Source of the DNA: Gordonibacter massiliensis (ex Traore et al. 2017)
GTDB lineage: Bacteria; Actinomycetota; Coriobacteriia; Coriobacteriales; Eggerthellaceae
Reading direction: 5' to 3'
NCBI GenBank assembly: GCA_900170005.1
Contig: LT827128.1
Coordinates: forward strand, 682,001-746,000
DNA: 64,000 nt
In this document: piece by piece, positions 35,567 to 44,006 of the stretch
How the letters are laid out: each line of letters begins with the position of its first letter
Numbering within the stretch: position 1 is the first letter of the stretch
Made by a program: the position numbers and the translations under genes
Notes under the pieces: generated by a model
Database searches by the model: none
What the model saw: the letters and a program-made list of their open reading frames with translations, nothing else
What the model was told of the DNA's origin: nothing

Positions 35567-37944
35567 TACAGTTCCTCCTCCTTGCAGCGATAGACCTTGC
35601 ACAGCGTGCACTTAAGGTCGGCACCGAAGCCGGTCGTGCCGGGCTTGTTGGCCAGCAGCTGGTTGATGTTGGACTGGCGGAAGCCGTACAGGTTCGGCTC
35701 GGCGCCGTCCTGCTCGGGGAACCACCAGCCGTGCTGGGCGGCGATTTCCTTCTCGTGCACCTCGAACGTGAGGCGGGCGCGCTGGCGGCAGCGGCCGCGG
35801 TGGTTCTCGATCCACACCCAGTCGCCCTCGGAGATGTTGAGGTCCTTGGCCGTGCGCGGGTGGATCTGCACCCACGGATCGGGCGTGAGCTGGCGCAGAT
35901 AGGGGATCTGACGGTGCTCGGAGTGGAAGAACGAGGTGGTGCGGGCGCCCGTGATCATGATGAGCGGGTACTCCTCGTACAAATCCGGCGTGGTCACCGG
36001 GCCGATGCCGGGTTCCTCGATGTAGGGCAGCGGATCGTAGCCGAACTTCTCGAACAGCGTGGAGTAGAACTCGATGCGGCCGGTGGGGGTGTTGAAGCCG
36101 GGCTGGCCGTCGGGGCGCATGAGGCCCTTCTCGTACTTCTTGTACACGTACTTCTGGTAGACCGGGCCGTGCTCCATGAGCTCGTGGAAGGTGAATCCGG
36201 AGGGCTTCACGATCTCGTCGTACACCTCGTCCTCGGTAGCCCACGGCCACGTGTGCTGCTTGCCCTCGGGGCGGCCGATGGCCTGGTTGAACTCATCGTC
36301 GTTGTCGAAGTACTGGGCGAGCTCGCGGTTGATCTCGCAGTCGGACTTCGCCTCGCCCTCGGCGGCGCAGCCGCCGGTGATGGCCGACAGGAAGTAGTAG
36401 TGGGCGCGCACGGAGTGCTTCTCGGCCCAAGTCTGCACCGGCATGACGATGTCGGCGCACGACTGGATGGTCGGCGTCATGAAGATGTCGACGGCGGCGA
36501 TGAACTCGGGCTTCTTCATGGCCTTGTACCAGCGGTCGACCTCGCAGCTCATGCAGGCGATGCCGTTGGACGTTTGGATCCACACGCCCTTGACCTTGTC
36601 GGCCTCCATGTACTCGAGGCACATGTCGGGCATGGCCTGGGTGAGGCCGTAGCGGTACATGGGGAACTCTTTCCAGCCCACGCGCTTCTTCTGCATCTCC
36701 TCGTTGATGAGGTCGTAGATGCCCCACGCGCCGGCGGAAGGCTGGTCGACGCCCATGGGGGAGGCGGTGTAGCACATGCCGCCCGGCACGTCGAGGTTGC
36801 CGGTGATGGTCCACAGCGCCGCGATGGCGGCGGCGCAGGGCGTGCCCTGGCTCTGCATGTCGACGGCGAGGCCCCATACGACGTTCGCCGGCTTGGAGGT
36901 GGCGAACAGGCGCGCGGCGGCGACGATCTTCTCCTTCGGCACCCAGGTCATTTCCTCCACCTGGTCAAGCGACAGCTCGCGGGCGCGCTCGGCCAGCTGG
37001 TCGAAGCCGTACGTCCAGCGGTCGACGAAGTCGTGGTCGTACAGGTCCTCGTCGATGATGACCTTGATCATGCCCAGCGCCAGGCCCGTGTCGGTGCCGG
37101 GGCGCAGCTGCAGGTGGATGTCGGCGTGCGCGGCCAGCCACGTGACGCGCGGCTCGACGGAGATGAGCTTGCAGCCCAGCTTCATGGCGTCGGTGACCCA
37201 GTGGCCCATGAAGAAGTCGGGGTTGGAGATGGTGGGGTTGCAGCCCCACACGATGGTGCACTCGGGGCAGACCCACTCGGGATCGTCATAGCGCAGCGCC
37301 GAGAACTGCGAGAAGTCGGCGATGAGCATGCCTCCGTACGTCATGATCATGAGCGAAAGGCGGGGCAGGTAGCAGGCGGTGCCGGACAGGAAGCCGTACT
37401 CGTTCGGGCTGCCGAACGTGTTGACCATGCGGCCGACCTGCCACTGGTTGTCGCGGGCGGTGCCGCGCAGGGCGTGGATGGAGTCGCCGCCGTACGTCAT
37501 GGCGATGCGGCGGAATTCCTTGTAGCACGTTTCGAGGGCCTCGTCCCACGTGATGCGCTCCCACTTGCCCTCGCCGCGCTCGCCGGCGCGCTTCATGGGG
37601 TACAGGATGCGGTCGGGGTGGAACTCGACCTGCTTGAAGGCCAGGCAGCGCGGGCACAGCGCGCCGCGGTTGTACGGGTCGTCCGGGTCGCCCTCGCACT
37701 TGATGAACTTGCCGGTCTCCTTGTCGGAGTACACCAGCACGCCGCAGCCCTCGTGGCAGCCCGGAGCGGACCACACCGAGGTGCGGGTGACGATCATGCC
37801 GTCTTCCTCGTACTGCCATTCGCCCGGATGCTTCCAGCGCGGGTCGACCTCTTGCTTCTTGCCGGCGCCAAAGTTGAACTGGTTCTCCTCTTTGGATGTG
37901 CCGATCTCGTCGCGGTCCTTCTCCGCGACTGCGTTTTCAACCAT
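35566..37944 (-). CDS. Molybdopterin-dependent oxidoreductase, cluster 2 (catechol-dehydroxylase-like)
   Basis: A 792-residue cytoplasmic catalytic subunit of the DMSO reductase family. Likely cluster ligands are C63, C67, C97 and C100 (PGCHEGCG ... LCPRC). Landmarks are WERITWDEALETCYKEFRRI, FLSGTACYLPRLS and FHSEHRQIPYLRQLTPDPWV. The N-terminal 50 residues are charged and carry no signal peptide. The ATG at 37944 follows GAGGAG. It heads an operon with ferredoxin, MFS, an unknown protein and a small membrane protein, ending at the terminator near 32560. LuxR-type gene 38502-39962 lies upstream in the same direction. Confidence 0.88.
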   Translation of the reverse strand: MVENAVAEKDRDEIGTSKEENQFNFGAGKKQEVDPRWKHPGEWQYEEDGMIVTRTSVWSAPGCHEGCGVLVYSDKETGKFIKCEGDPDDPYNRGALCPRCLAFKQVEFHPDRILYPMKRAGERGEGKWERITWDEALETCYKEFRRIAMTYGGDSIHALRGTARDNQWQVGRMVNTFGSPNEYGFLSGTACYLPRLSLMIMTYGGMLIADFSQFSALRYDDPEWVCPECTIVWGCNPTISNPDFFMGHWVTDAMKLGCKLISVEPRVTWLAAHADIHLQLRPGTDTGLALGMIKVIIDEDLYDHDFVDRWTYGFDQLAERARELSLDQVEEMTWVPKEKIVAAARLFATSKPANVVWGLAVDMQSQGTPCAAAIAALWTITGNLDVPGGMCYTASPMGVDQPSAGAWGIYDLINEEMQKKRVGWKEFPMYRYGLTQAMPDMCLEYMEADKVKGVWIQTSNGIACMSCEVDRWYKAMKKPEFIAAVDIFMTPTIQSCADIVMPVQTWAEKHSVRAHYYFLSAITGGCAAEGEAKSDCEINRELAQYFDNDDEFNQAIGRPEGKQHTWPWATEDEVYDEIVKPSGFTFHELMEHGPVYQKYVYKKYEKGLMRPDGQPGFNTPTGRIEFYSTLFEKFGYDPLPYIEEPGIGPVTTPDLYEEYPLIMITGARTTSFFHSEHRQIPYLRQLTPDPWVQIHPRTAKDLNISEGDWVWIENHRGRCRQRARLTFEVHEKEIAAQHGWWFPEQDGAEPNLYGFRQSNINQLLANKPGTTGFGADLKCTLCKVYRCKEEEL

Positions 37945-38032
37945 CGCAACTCCTCTCGATTCGCGGTCCTGTCGGGTGTCCGCCCCAATCGGTCCGCCCC
38001 CTCTAGGGTTGGTGCGAGTAAAGCATGCGCAC

Positions 38033-38089
38033 GGTATGAGCGTATCGCGTAATGAGTATGCAGATTGCGAATCAGTACATTGGTATGAG
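38033..38089. promoter_or_regulatory. Candidate regulator sites upstream of cluster 2
   Basis: GGTATGAG occurs at 38033-38040 and 38082-38089, with a related GAGTATG between. They lie about 90-145 nt upstream of the molybdoenzyme start, a plausible place for a LuxR-type activator. Confidence 0.35.
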
Positions 38090-38103
38090 GTGGTGATCTG
38101 GGG

Positions 38104-38265
38104 CTTTGCTCGGCTGGGTCGACCTGGACCGGAATCGGAGGGGCTGCGCGGGCCCGCTGTTCGGTCAGTCCTGGCTCGCGCGAACAGCCCACAGGGCTGT
38201 TCGGCTCGTGCGGAATCTACAGCGGGCCCGCGCAGCCCCTCCGATTCCTCGTAGGCCGAGCAAAG
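38104..38265. repeat. Structured repeat family S1, copy B
   Basis: A perfect 30-bp inner stem (38131-38160 with 38219-38248) plus an 11-bp outer stem (38104-38114 with 38255-38265). The core holds a perfect CGAACAGCCC/GGGCTGTTCG hairpin flanked by CAGTCCTGGCTCGCG and GGCTCGTGCGGAAT, matching copy A in reverse orientation. Confidence 0.9.
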
Positions 38266-38322
38266 GGTCCGTGGGGGTGAGGGGGTTTCAACCTGCGGGG
38301 GTTTGCAGGTTGAGGGAGCTCC

Positions 38323-38407
38323 CGTGGGGGCGATCTCCAGATCGCCCGTTCCGGCGAAGCCGGAAAACAACAAGGGGGAATGCCGGGGCGAAGAGGCGCC
38401 TCACGGG
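38323..38407. repeat. Structured repeat family R, copy 3 (decayed)
   Basis: GGCGATCTCCAGATCGCCCG and the hairpin TTCCGGCGAAGCCGGAA are kept, but the right arm is degenerate. It lies upstream of cluster 2, next to a CAACCTGC/GCAGGTTG hairpin at about 38289-38313. Confidence 0.65.
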
Positions 38408-38501
38408 ATCGCGCTTAGCTGCCTATCGTCAACCGCTTTCTGATTGAGAAACATTTTCGCCCGAAAACGTTCTGTTTTGGAAACACTACTGGAAAGGTAT
38501 C

Positions 38502-39962
38502 CTATTGCTCCACCGGGTACTCCTCGATGAAGTCCATGAGCTTTTGCTGGGAGTGGATGTCGAGTTTTCGGTAGATGCTGTAGATGTGGCTTTTCACCGT
38601 ATGGGGCGAGATGGTGAGCTTGTTTTGGATGTAGGCGGCGTTGCGGCCCTTCGCCAGGAACTTGAGGATGTCGGTCTCGCGGGGCGAGAGCTGGTAGAGT
38701 TCGGCCACGGCGGCGCAGCGGCGCTCGAAGAGCTCCTTCTCGCTCAGGTTCGAGGGCACGACGGGCTGGGCGCCGCGATCTTCGGGAACGCCGCCGTCGG
38801 GCGCGTGGTGCTCGGCCGAGGGGAAGAACAGCATGACCACCACCACGAGCACGAACGCCATGCACAGGCGCACGATCATGAAGGCGTCGGAATGGGCTCC
38901 GTAGACGAAGGTCATGGCCGTGGCCACGCCCCAGCCGACGAGGAAGCCCAGCGCGCTGAACGCGAGGCGCGCCGGAGCCTGGCGGAACACCGGCGTGTCC
39001 CAGCGCTCCACGCTCTTCTTCACGATGAAGGCGTAGTTCACGGGCACGAACGCGGCCCACGAGGCCACGACCAAGCATGAGCACGCCAGCTGGAACACCT
39101 CGGTGGCGAAGGGCATGGCCAGGCACGCCAGCACGGTGATGCACAGCAGCACGCGCTGGATGACGGTGATGCCGACGGTTTTGCCCGCAAGCGCCAACGC
39201 CGCGATCACGCCCGCGCCGACGATCACGAACAGCAGGCCCACGAGCACGTTCTGCGACCCGGAGTTGAACAGGTACACGAACGTGAGGCCGAACACGATG
39301 CCGAACGCCACGAGCGACGGCTCGATCTCCCAAGCGAATTTCCAAGTGTCTTTGCAGGAGCCCACGGGAGGGGCGTCGAGGTTGCCCTCTCCGCGCTCTC
39401 CGGCGAACCGGAGCAGCCCCACGCTCAACAGCGCGTAGACGACGCAGAACACGGGCTGGACGGCCTGGGGGACGAGCGCCGCGAGGACGAAGAGGATCCC
39501 GCCGCCCACCAGCGACAGGCTCGTGAAGCGCGCGTAGCTCTGCACCCTGATGCGGCTTCCCACATCGAGCCAGCTCACGGTGAGCGAGGCCCCGCCGAAG
39601 CCGGCGCACAGGTTGACGACGCACAGCACGGGGGAGGGAATGGGCACGTCGAAGCTCAGCAACAGGGCCGCAAGGGGCAGCAGAAGCGCCAGCACGGCGT
39701 CGGTCACGAGCGCGGGAAGCTTGAAGGGGTTGAACTTCTTGCTCTTGCTGGCCAGGTGCAGTGCCAGGTAGCCCAAGGCCATGCCGGCGAATACGAACAG
39801 CTGGATGCCGTCGCGCTCGGCCACGGGAGTCTCCTGGATGAACTCCGCGAACAGCCAATAGTACGAGACGAGCATCCATCCGAAGAAGCAGGCGAATCCG
39901 CCTATCCCCAACAGTTCCATGGCGCCGATACGGCGCTTCGAAGAAGCCTTACCCTCGTCCAT
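38502..39962 (-). CDS. Membrane-bound LuxR-type regulator, cluster 2
   Basis: A 486-residue protein with about 12 hydrophobic segments (about 15-400) and a C-terminal LuxR helix-turn-helix (LSPRETDILKFLAKGRNAAY, ISPHTVKSHIYSIYRKLDIH). The ATG at 39962 follows GGGGGG. It lies 557 nt upstream of the cluster 2 molybdoenzyme gene, a gap occupied by two structured repeats and candidate binding sites. It probably activates cluster 2 when its small-molecule ligand is present. Confidence 0.9.
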   Translation of the reverse strand: MDEGKASSKRRIGAMELLGIGGFACFFGWMLVSYYWLFAEFIQETPVAERDGIQLFVFAGMALGYLALHLASKSKKFNPFKLPALVTDAVLALLLPLAALLLSFDVPIPSPVLCVVNLCAGFGGASLTVSWLDVGSRIRVQSYARFTSLSLVGGGILFVLAALVPQAVQPVFCVVYALLSVGLLRFAGERGEGNLDAPPVGSCKDTWKFAWEIEPSLVAFGIVFGLTFVYLFNSGSQNVLVGLLFVIVGAGVIAALALAGKTVGITVIQRVLLCITVLACLAMPFATEVFQLACSCLVVASWAAFVPVNYAFIVKKSVERWDTPVFRQAPARLAFSALGFLVGWGVATAMTFVYGAHSDAFMIVRLCMAFVLVVVVMLFFPSAEHHAPDGGVPEDRGAQPVVPSNLSEKELFERRCAAVAELYQLSPRETDILKFLAKGRNAAYIQNKLTISPHTVKSHIYSIYRKLDIHSQQKLMDFIEEYPVEQ

Positions 39963-40098
39963 CGAACCCCCCTGCGGTGCCCGGCCATAACATCATTGGA
40001 GAAACTGAACACGATCGCTGCGCCCTGGCCAAGCACCTCCGCAGGACGCGACCCCAACATCTCCGAAAACCCAGTATACCGCAAAACCAGCTGTTCAT

Positions 40099-40186
40099 GT
40101 TTGCGTCCGCCCCGGTTCGACCTTCGGGGGCGGGACGGACGCAAACGGGATCGAAGGGGCGTCGCGCCGATGCGCTTGGCGCGACG
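40099..40186 (-). terminator. Two hairpins after the fucose-isomerase-like operon
   Basis: CGTCGCGCC/GGCGCGACG (40160-40168 with 40178-40186) and GTTTGCGTCC/GGACGCAAAC (40099-40108 with 40137-40146) follow the last gene of the operon. T-runs are weak, so a terminator role is tentative. Confidence 0.45.
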
Positions 40187-40195
40187 AGGCCCGTT

Positions 40196-41722
40196 CTACA
40201 CGGAAACGACTTCCAACTTCAGCGTTTCGGCGAGAAGCGTCAGTTCCCGCGTGATGTCGCCAAACACGAGCGGAAGCATGAGGCCGACCTTCGCCTGCTC
40301 CTTGTACAAGCGGTACCCGTCGCTCACGCGGAACACGAAACCGCCGTTGCAGTTGTGCAGGTCGTAGCCGTATCCTTTGACGATTTCGCCCTTGACCACG
40401 AGCAGCTTCCTGCAGTCGCCCGAGAAGCGCGCGAGCGTCACGGTTTTTCCGATGTCGGCGTTGAAATCCCGGTGGAACACGGCGCCGAATTGCTGGTCGT
40501 AGGCGAAGTGGCGGATCGCGTAAGGGCCGACCGGCCCCTCGACGCCCTCGACCTTGCGCATCATGGGCGACATGTTCACGCAGTACAGGTTCGAGGTGTC
40601 CTCGATGGCGGAGCGGTCTTGTTCGGGGATCTGGTCGATCCATTGAACGCTGCCTTGCGATTCTACGAGGGGCAGGGTGTTGGCCATGTAGGGCACCTGC
40701 CCGGAAAGGCACAGCTCGGCCATCATGGTCAACGTGGCGGCGATGTCGTACTTGCAGGCGGAGGCGATGCCGCGTTCGTTGTTCAGCTGGTGGTTCAGGC
40801 AGAAGGTGAACTTCTCGTCGTTGAGCCGCCGTGTGGAGCAGAGGTCGGGGCAGGGGATGGCGCAGCCGCTGCAGTCGTGCGCATCGAGGTGCTTGTTGAC
40901 GACCTTCCATGCTTTCAACGAGTTGACCAGGTACTCCTTCGAGATGTCGCACTCTTCGGCACCGCTTATCAGCTCGTCGGCGTAGGCATCCAACTCGGCC
41001 AGGTCGTCGTCGGTTAGGTTGGGCGTGGCGCGTCCGGGGGTGGTCGTGTTGCCCTCGGCGGCCAACGGCTTCATCTGCTCGACGAGCTCGTGGAAGTTGA
41101 CGGGCCTGAAGCTCGTGCCGAACGTGGCCGACGCCTGTTCGAGCGAGATGAACGAGTCGTCCGCTCCGGCGAGCGCCATGGTGTCGCCGAATCGGGTGAC
41201 CAGCAGCACGTTCGCCTCCGCAAGCGCCTTGCGAGCCCTGAGCGCTTTCAGGTAATCGGACACCTCGGGCCAATCGTAGGGCACGTAGACCTCGGCCCCG
41301 ATGTTGAACAGATAGGCCGATTTCATAGGGTTCCACTGGTTCGGGCATATGACGAGGGGCTTCTTGCACTTGCGCCCGAACTCGCGCCAGACGCGGTCGG
41401 CGCCGAACAGCGTGAGGACGAAGTACGCATCCGCCGTCGCGTCATCCTCCATGAGCTTCTCGAGGAAGCCGTCGTCGATGTCCCAATCGTCGGTCGCGGT
41501 GACTGCGGCGGGTTCAAGCAACGTGCAGGCATCGTCGGGGCAGCTGGCGCGCAGGCCCGCCATGACGCCTTTGACGATCTTCGCGTTCAGCACGTCGTCG
41601 AATCTCGGTTGGAGCGCGTCCCCTCCGGTCATTCGGCAAGGGCCTTCGTAATAGTACTTATGCGAGAACAGGCAGAACACCGGTTTCACGTTCAATTTCA
41701 CATCGAGACACGATTTGGACAT
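40196..41722 (-). CDS. L-fucose/L-arabinose isomerase-fold protein, probably non-catalytic
   Basis: A 508-residue soluble protein whose C-terminal half follows the fucose-isomerase pattern: NCNGGFVF then LPLVFGDITREL (usually GxHHxxVYGD). At the three expected metal-ligand positions it has K324, N348 and M482 instead of Glu, Asp and His. It carries C284, C287, C291 and C295 (CSGCAIPCPDLC), a CxxCxxxCxxxC pattern that could hold a 4Fe-4S cluster. Its paralogue at 44007-45542 keeps Glu and His. It is the last gene of a five-gene operon with SufE and SufS. The ATG at 41722 follows GGAGGA. The reaction is unknown. Confidence 0.7.
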   Translation of the reverse strand: MSKSCLDVKLNVKPVFCLFSHKYYYEGPCRMTGGDALQPRFDDVLNAKIVKGVMAGLRASCPDDACTLLEPAAVTATDDWDIDDGFLEKLMEDDATADAYFVLTLFGADRVWREFGRKCKKPLVICPNQWNPMKSAYLFNIGAEVYVPYDWPEVSDYLKALRARKALAEANVLLVTRFGDTMALAGADDSFISLEQASATFGTSFRPVNFHELVEQMKPLAAEGNTTTPGRATPNLTDDDLAELDAYADELISGAEECDISKEYLVNSLKAWKVVNKHLDAHDCSGCAIPCPDLCSTRRLNDEKFTFCLNHQLNNERGIASACKYDIAATLTMMAELCLSGQVPYMANTLPLVESQGSVQWIDQIPEQDRSAIEDTSNLYCVNMSPMMRKVEGVEGPVGPYAIRHFAYDQQFGAVFHRDFNADIGKTVTLARFSGDCRKLLVVKGEIVKGYGYDLHNCNGGFVFRVSDGYRLYKEQAKVGLMLPLVFGDITRELTLLAETLKLEVVSV

Positions 41723-41818
41723 GGTTCCTCCTCATTTTGCCGTTCGAACGGCTTTGGTAGTTGCTCGTAGCGCATCCTGTCGGCCGCCGAAGCGCTTGAG
41801 CGCGCTGGCGGCCCCTCT

Positions 41819-42229
41819 CTAGGTTGCGGTTTGCCTGCCGATGATCTTCCTGACGATCGCCTCCAATCCGCGCAGTTGGGTTTTCGTGAAATGGCGTGCG
41901 AACGCCTCGTCGTCCAGCAGGCCGCACGGGTAGCCTGCGAGCTCTTCGGGGCGCCTGCCGTCGAACAGCTCTTCTAAAAGGGCGAGGGCCCCGCGGATGG
42001 CGATGGACTCCGAGTCGCCGACGAGGCGCACGGTGCCGTCGGCATGGTGCCGTGCGTCGATCCAGGTTTTGACCTGGCATTCCCTGACGAGGTGCCCGTT
42101 GTCGCGCAAGCTGTCGGGATAGGGCTCGGCATCGCCGGCGCAGGCGACGAGGTAGGCGTACTGCAGAACGGGGTCGTCCAGCTCATGCAGGTCGGCCAGA
42201 ATGTCCTCTTCGGTTTCGCGCACGTCCAC
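41819..42229 (-). CDS. SufE-like sulfur acceptor
   Basis: A 136-residue SufE-fold protein that accepts persulfide sulfur from a SufS-type desulfurase. The acceptor Cys is C51 in VRECQVKTWI, matching the V-x-G-C-Q-S-x-V-W signature of SufE, with Gly replaced by Glu. The GTG at 42229 follows AAAGGAGG and lies 47 nt inside the end of the SufS gene. Its position between SufS and a fucose-isomerase-like gene suggests a dedicated sulfur relay rather than general Fe-S assembly; no SufBCD genes are present here. Confidence 0.88.
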   Translation of the reverse strand: MDVRETEEDILADLHELDDPVLQYAYLVACAGDAEPYPDSLRDNGHLVRECQVKTWIDARHHADGTVRLVGDSESIAIRGALALLEELFDGRRPEELAGYPCGLLDDEAFARHFTKTQLRGLEAIVRKIIGRQTAT

Positions 42230-43454
42230 GGACGCCGCCTCCTTTCAGTACGAGCGAGGCCTTCGCGAGCGCTTCGAGCAGGCGGTCTATATCGTCCTTT
42301 GAAGTGAAGGGGGCGACCGACGCGCGCACGGCTCCGGCGTATCCGAGCGCTTCGAGGTAGGGCTGGGCGCAGTGGTGCCCCGAGCGCACGGCGACGCCGA
42401 GGCCGTCGAGCAGCTTCGCCCAGTCGAAGGGGGAGGCGACGTCGACGGAGAAGGAGAGGCATCCGGTCCTCTCGGTCGCTCGCCCCAGCACCTGCGCGCC
42501 CTCGATGTTCGCGAGCCCCGCTTCAAGCCGGTCGATCAGCCGCCGCTCGTGCAACCGGCAGGCGTCCAGGTCGTGCGCGCGCCAATAGCGTATAGCGCTC
42601 GCCAGCCCGACGGCCCCGTCGATAGGCGGGGTTCCCGCCTCGAACCGCTCGACGCCGTCGGAGAGGACGGCGCGGTCGCTCGTGACCTCCCATACCGTGC
42701 CGCCTCCGAACGAGGCGGGCTCGAGCGTCTCCAACAGCGGCCCGCGCACCCAGAGGCCGCCGATGCCGGTGGGCGCGCCCAGCTTGTGGCCGGAGAAGGC
42801 GTACATGTCGCAGCCGAGGGCGGAAACGTCGGTGGGAAGGTGGACGACCCCCTGCGCCCCGTCCACGACCACCACGGCGTCGCTGCGTTCGTGCGCGATG
42901 CCGCTGAGGAGCGCGCAGTCGTTGGCGATGCCGGTGACGTTCGAGAGCTGCGTGAACGCGACGATCTTCGTGCCCTCGTCCACGAGCGTGCGGAAGGCGC
43001 CCGTGTCGAGCGCGCCCTCGCCGTCCACGGGCGCGACGCGCAGATCGCAGCCGGTCCTGCGCGCCAGGCTTCGCCAGACGAGGATGTTGGAGTGGTGCTC
43101 CATCGCGGTGATGACGACGTTCGACCGCTCGTCGAGCCGCGAGGCCAGCATGGCGGCCGCCTTGTTGAGGGAATCGGTGGTGCCGGAGGTGAACACGAGC
43201 TCCGGTTCGCTTCCGCCGACGAACTCCGCAGCGGTGCGGCGCGCTTCGTCGTAGCGCTGCGACGACTCCTCGGACAGCGTGTGCACGCCGCGATGGATGT
43301 TCGCGTAGCTGTTCGAGCGGAAGGCGCACAGCTCGTCGAGCACGAGCCGGGGCATGGGCAGGGTGGCCGCGTTGTCCAGGTAGACGAGCGGCCGGCCGTT
43401 CACCGTGCGGGCGAGGAGGGGGAAGTCGCCGCGCGCGAACGCGTCGCGGCTCAT
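42183..43454 (-). CDS. SufS-type cysteine desulfurase
   Basis: A 423-residue PLP enzyme that takes sulfur from cysteine. Landmarks are YLDNAATLPMP (N-terminal), AMEHHSNILVW, the PLP-Lys in SGHKLGAPTGIG and the catalytic Cys C362 in RSGHHCAQP, the group II (SufS/CsdA) form. The C-terminal 20 residues (GGGVRGRARNRRGHSGRPA) are a basic tail encoded in the overlap with the SufE gene. The ATG overlaps the stop of the upstream unknown gene (ATGA). It probably feeds the adjacent SufE-like protein. Confidence 0.93.
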   Translation of the reverse strand: MSRDAFARGDFPLLARTVNGRPLVYLDNAATLPMPRLVLDELCAFRSNSYANIHRGVHTLSEESSQRYDEARRTAAEFVGGSEPELVFTSGTTDSLNKAAAMLASRLDERSNVVITAMEHHSNILVWRSLARRTGCDLRVAPVDGEGALDTGAFRTLVDEGTKIVAFTQLSNVTGIANDCALLSGIAHERSDAVVVVDGAQGVVHLPTDVSALGCDMYAFSGHKLGAPTGIGGLWVRGPLLETLEPASFGGGTVWEVTSDRAVLSDGVERFEAGTPPIDGAVGLASAIRYWRAHDLDACRLHERRLIDRLEAGLANIEGAQVLGRATERTGCLSFSVDVASPFDWAKLLDGLGVAVRSGHHCAQPYLEALGYAGAVRASVAPFTSKDDIDRLLEALAKASLVLKGGGVRGRARNRRGHSGRPA

Positions 43455-43888
43455 TTCCCGGCCCCGTCGTCCGAAGCCGAAAAAGCCGCGAACATCAGAT
43501 CCGCCAGCTCGTCGGTCGTGTCGGCGAGCCCGGCGCGCAGGCCGTCGAGCGCCACGCCGAACTCGCGCTGCAGCGCCATGATCAGCAGCGCCTGCTTCAT
43601 GTCGACCGACCGCGCGCCGTCGCAGGTTGCCGGGCGCTCGGCTTCGACCACCTGGTCGGGATCGGTTCTGAGCGCTTTCGCGAGGCTCTCCTCCGCCAGG
43701 TCCTCCAGCGAGCGGCTCGGCGCCTCGGCGGCTTCGAGGCCGAATTTCGCCAGCACGTACCGAAACAGGTGCTCGCGCAAGAGCTCGGCGGTCAACGTCC
43801 CCTCGGCGCGCTTCTCGCGGACGGCGTCGACCTGGTCCGCCGCTGCGCGCTTGTCCGCCAGCAGCCTCTCTTTGATGTCGCGACGCAT
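43451..43888 (-). CDS. Uncharacterised 145-residue protein of the SufS operon
   Basis: The first half is a charged helical region (MRRDIKERLLADKRAAADQV). The C-terminal part, DGARSVDMKQALLIMALQRE followed by FGVALDGL, weakly recalls the helix II region of acyl carrier proteins, with RSV in place of the usual DSL and two extra residues before the acidic-Phe step. The resemblance is too weak to assign carrier function. The ATG at 43888 follows GAGGAG; a start at 43981 is also open but has no ribosome site. It is coupled to SufS by a 4-nt overlap, so a role in the same sulfur pathway is likely. Confidence 0.75.
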   Translation of the reverse strand: MRRDIKERLLADKRAAADQVDAVREKRAEGTLTAELLREHLFRYVLAKFGLEAAEAPSRSLEDLAEESLAKALRTDPDQVVEAERPATCDGARSVDMKQALLIMALQREFGVALDGLRAGLADTTDELADLMFAAFSASDDGAGK

Positions 43889-44006
43889 CGCATCTCCTCT
43901 TCTTCGGCGCTTTGCGACCGCATTGAAAGCCGCCGCAACGCGTGCCCTCTGCGGCGCCCGAAACGCCGCCGCAGAGGGCACGTTTGGTGCGGCCTCGCGG
44001 GGCGTG

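Noticed and set aside
43451-43888. Acyl carrier protein
   Set aside because: The DSL phosphopantetheine site reads RSV, spacing differs by two residues and the protein is twice the usual length, so carrier function is not claimed.
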